NCBI GenBank assembly: GCA_018673255.1
Contig: JABHDC010000277.1
Location: 1-8,503, forward strand
Direction of reading: 5' to 3'
Length of the DNA: 8,503 nucleotides
Source of the DNA: Gemmatimonadota bacterium
GTDB taxonomy: Bacteria; Latescibacterota; UBA2968; UBA8231
Position 1 is the first letter of the stretch. Each line of letters starts with the position of its first letter. The notes below the pieces were generated by a model. It searched no databases, was not told where the DNA came from, and was given only the letters and a program-made list of their open reading frames with translations. Made by a program: the position numbers and the translations under genes. Shown here in pieces: positions 7,416 to 8,503 of the stretch.

Positions 7416-8362
7416 TCGTTGCCCTTACGTCCTTCCACCTCGTCCCGGAACCAATCGATCGTACGGCGCAGACCGTCCTCCGGCATCACCGTCGGTTCCC
7501 AACCCAGTTCCCTGCGCGCCTTGGCGATATCCGGCAGACGCACCTTCGGATCATCTTCGGGCAGATCCTGGAAGACGATCTTGCTCGTGGATCCGGTATA
7601 CTGGATGATCGTTTCCGCCAGTTGCTGCATCGTCAGTTCCGCCGGATTGCCGATGTTGACGGGTGTGGTCACCGTCGAATCCATCAGCAGACGGATCCCC
7701 TCGACCAGATCGCTCACGAAACCGATGCTGCGCGTCTGTCCCCCGTCGCCATACACGGTCACATCGCGGCCCGCCAGAGACTGGGTGATGAAGTTGGGGA
7801 TCGCTCGGCCGTCATCGCGTCGCATGCGTGGCCCGTAGGTGTTGAAGATGCGGACGATGCGGGTGTCGATGTCGTGGAGCCGGTTGTAGGCCATCGTCAT
7901 CGACTCGGCAAAACGTTTCGCCTCGTCATACACGCCACGGATCCCGATGGGATTCACATTGCCCCAATATTCCTCATTCTGCGGATGAACCTGGGGATCA
8001 CCGTAGGTCTCCGACGTCGAGGCCAGGAGGAATTTCGCACCCTTGGCGCGGGCCAGTCCCAGCGTCTTGTGCGTGCCGAGGGCACCCACTTTGAGAATGC
8101 GGATTCCGAGCCGCTCGAAATCGGCCGGACTTGCCGGCGAAGCAAAGTGGAGGATGTAGTCGAGGGGCCCCTCGATGTGGATGTAGTCGGTGACATCGTA
8201 GTGGATGAAACTGAAACGGGGATTGCCGAAGTGAGCGGCGATATTGTCCGCTCTGCCCGTCAGCAGATTGTCCATGCAGATGACATCGTGACCTTCTTCA
8301 AGAAAGCGGTCGGTAAGGTGGGATCCGATGAAACCAGCCCCGCCAGTGACGAGTATTCGCAC
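7412..8362 (-). CDS. uxs: UDP-glucuronate decarboxylase (UDP-xylose synthase)
   Basis: Extended short-chain dehydrogenase that converts UDP-glucuronate to UDP-xylose with tightly bound NAD, in the cytoplasm. The protein has 316 residues, typical of bacterial UXS. Seen: N-terminal Rossmann motif [12 protein letters not shown] (5-16); D31-N32 after the second strand, for NAD ribose contact; the UXS-type [11 protein letters not shown] (72-82); the STSETYGDP strand (115-123) with the catalytic Ser/Thr; the catalytic pair Y145-x3-K149 in [29 protein letters not shown] (174-192), strongly UXS-like; and [19 protein letters not shown] (205-223). These distinguish it from UDP-glucose 4-epimerases and dTDP-glucose dehydratases. 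The start is GTG at 8362 with AAGGA (8368-8372) 5 bases upstream. It follows a probable wecB by 39 bases and overlaps the DUF6807 start by 4 bases. UDP-xylose would feed a surface polysaccharide or glycan. Confidence 0.95.
   Translation of the reverse strand: MRILVTGGAGFIGSHLTDRFLEEGHDVICMDNLLTGRADNIAAHFGNPRFSFIHYDVTDYIHIEGPLDYILHFASPASPADFERLGIRILKVGALGTHKTLGLARAKGAKFLLASTSETYGDPQVHPQNEEYWGNVNPIGIRGVYDEAKRFAESMTMAYNRLHDIDTRIVRIFNTYGPRMRRDDGRAIPNFITQSLAGRDVTVYGDGGQTRSIGFVSDLVEGIRLLMDSTVTTPVNIGNPAELTMQQLAETIIQYTGSTSKIVFQDLPEDDPKVRLPDIAKARRELGWEPTVMPEDGLRRTIDWFRDEVEGRKGNE
7422..7426 (-). promoter_or_regulatory. Ribosome binding site of the DUF6807 gene
   Basis: The minus strand reads AAGGG within the last UXS codons, 6 bases before the DUF6807 ATG at 7415. 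It supports this start, and its position inside the upstream gene fits translational coupling. Confidence 0.55.
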
Positions 8363-8367
8363 GCGAT

Positions 8368-8372
8368 TCCTT
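8368..8372 (-). promoter_or_regulatory. Ribosome binding site of the UXS gene
   Basis: The minus strand reads AAGGA, 5 bases before GTG at 8362. This supports a GTG start directly ahead of the Rossmann strand, and no longer N-terminus is needed. Confidence 0.65.
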
Positions 8373-8401
8373 ATCTGTAGAGGATCTGCAATCCAGCGAT
8401 G

Positions 8402-8503
8402 TCAGCGCCGGACGATGCCTTGTCGTAGAACATCGACAATTCGTTCACTGGCATGACCGTCCCAGCCCTCGGGGATCCGCCCCGCCTTGCCGCCGTCATC
8501 CAG
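8402..8503 (-). CDS. wecB: Probable UDP-GlcNAc 2-epimerase (non-hydrolysing), C-terminal end only
   Basis: Only the last 33 codons are in the window, ending with TGA at 8402-8404. The peptide starts LDDGGKAGRIPEGWDGHAS and continues ERIVDVLRQGIVRR. A tail of the form 'RIPxxWDGHAAERIVxxL' is what I know from WecB-type UDP-N-acetylglucosamine 2-epimerases, which interconvert UDP-GlcNAc and UDP-ManNAc. The gene precedes UXS by 39 bases on the same strand, with no terminator visible, which suggests one nucleotide-sugar operon. With so short a fragment a related GT-B-fold enzyme cannot be excluded. Confidence 0.6.
   Translation of the reverse strand: MDDGGKAGRIPEGWDGHASERIVDVLRQGIVRR

Noticed and set aside
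6429..7838. Plus-strand open frame of 469 codons opposite DUF6807 and part of UXS
   Set aside because: It lies antisense to two well-supported genes, starts with TTG inside the operator region, resembles no family I know, and its composition is that of a complement shadow in GC-rich coding DNA.

Overview
The window reads almost entirely on the minus strand and holds two gene groups from what looks like a Gram-negative bacterium with moderately high GC. The Gram-negative call rests on a complete tripartite RND efflux set, including an outer-membrane channel lipoprotein. Nothing here fixes the phylum. The DUF6807 (PmoA-like) family is, to my knowledge, common in environmental phyla such as Planctomycetes, Verrucomicrobia and related candidate groups, which makes such an origin possible but unproven. 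No tRNA, rRNA, CRISPR array, insertion sequence or phage gene was seen.

Right part (8503 down to 6531, minus strand): the last 33 codons of a probable non-hydrolysing UDP-GlcNAc 2-epimerase (wecB-like), then a UDP-glucuronate decarboxylase (UXS, makes UDP-xylose), then a DUF6807 gene whose start overlaps the UXS stop by 4 bases. This looks like part of a nucleotide-sugar or polysaccharide operon. The DUF6807 protein is the least understood gene in the window.

Middle (6530 to 6302): a 229-base intergenic region with a good sigma70-type promoter for the next gene group. Its spacer and -10 are covered by two near-identical 11-base boxes, the likely operator of the adjacent TetR repressor. A second pair of short repeats lies in the untranslated leader.

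Left part (6301 down to 1, minus strand): a compact four-gene operon in the order tetR, outer-membrane factor (NodT/OprM type), membrane fusion protein, RND permease. The permease runs off the left edge after 981 codons. Three of the junctions show very close spacing or ATGA overlap, so translation is probably coupled. The repressor likely controls its own operon, so that a ligand would release it and raise synthesis of the whole pump. The pump substrate cannot be read from sequence. The permease lacks the TM10 lysine of AcrB and carries an Asn-Asp pair there instead, as some other RND subgroups do.

Overall this is mostly ordinary sequence. The observations most worth following are the DUF6807-UXS coupling and the tandem operator.
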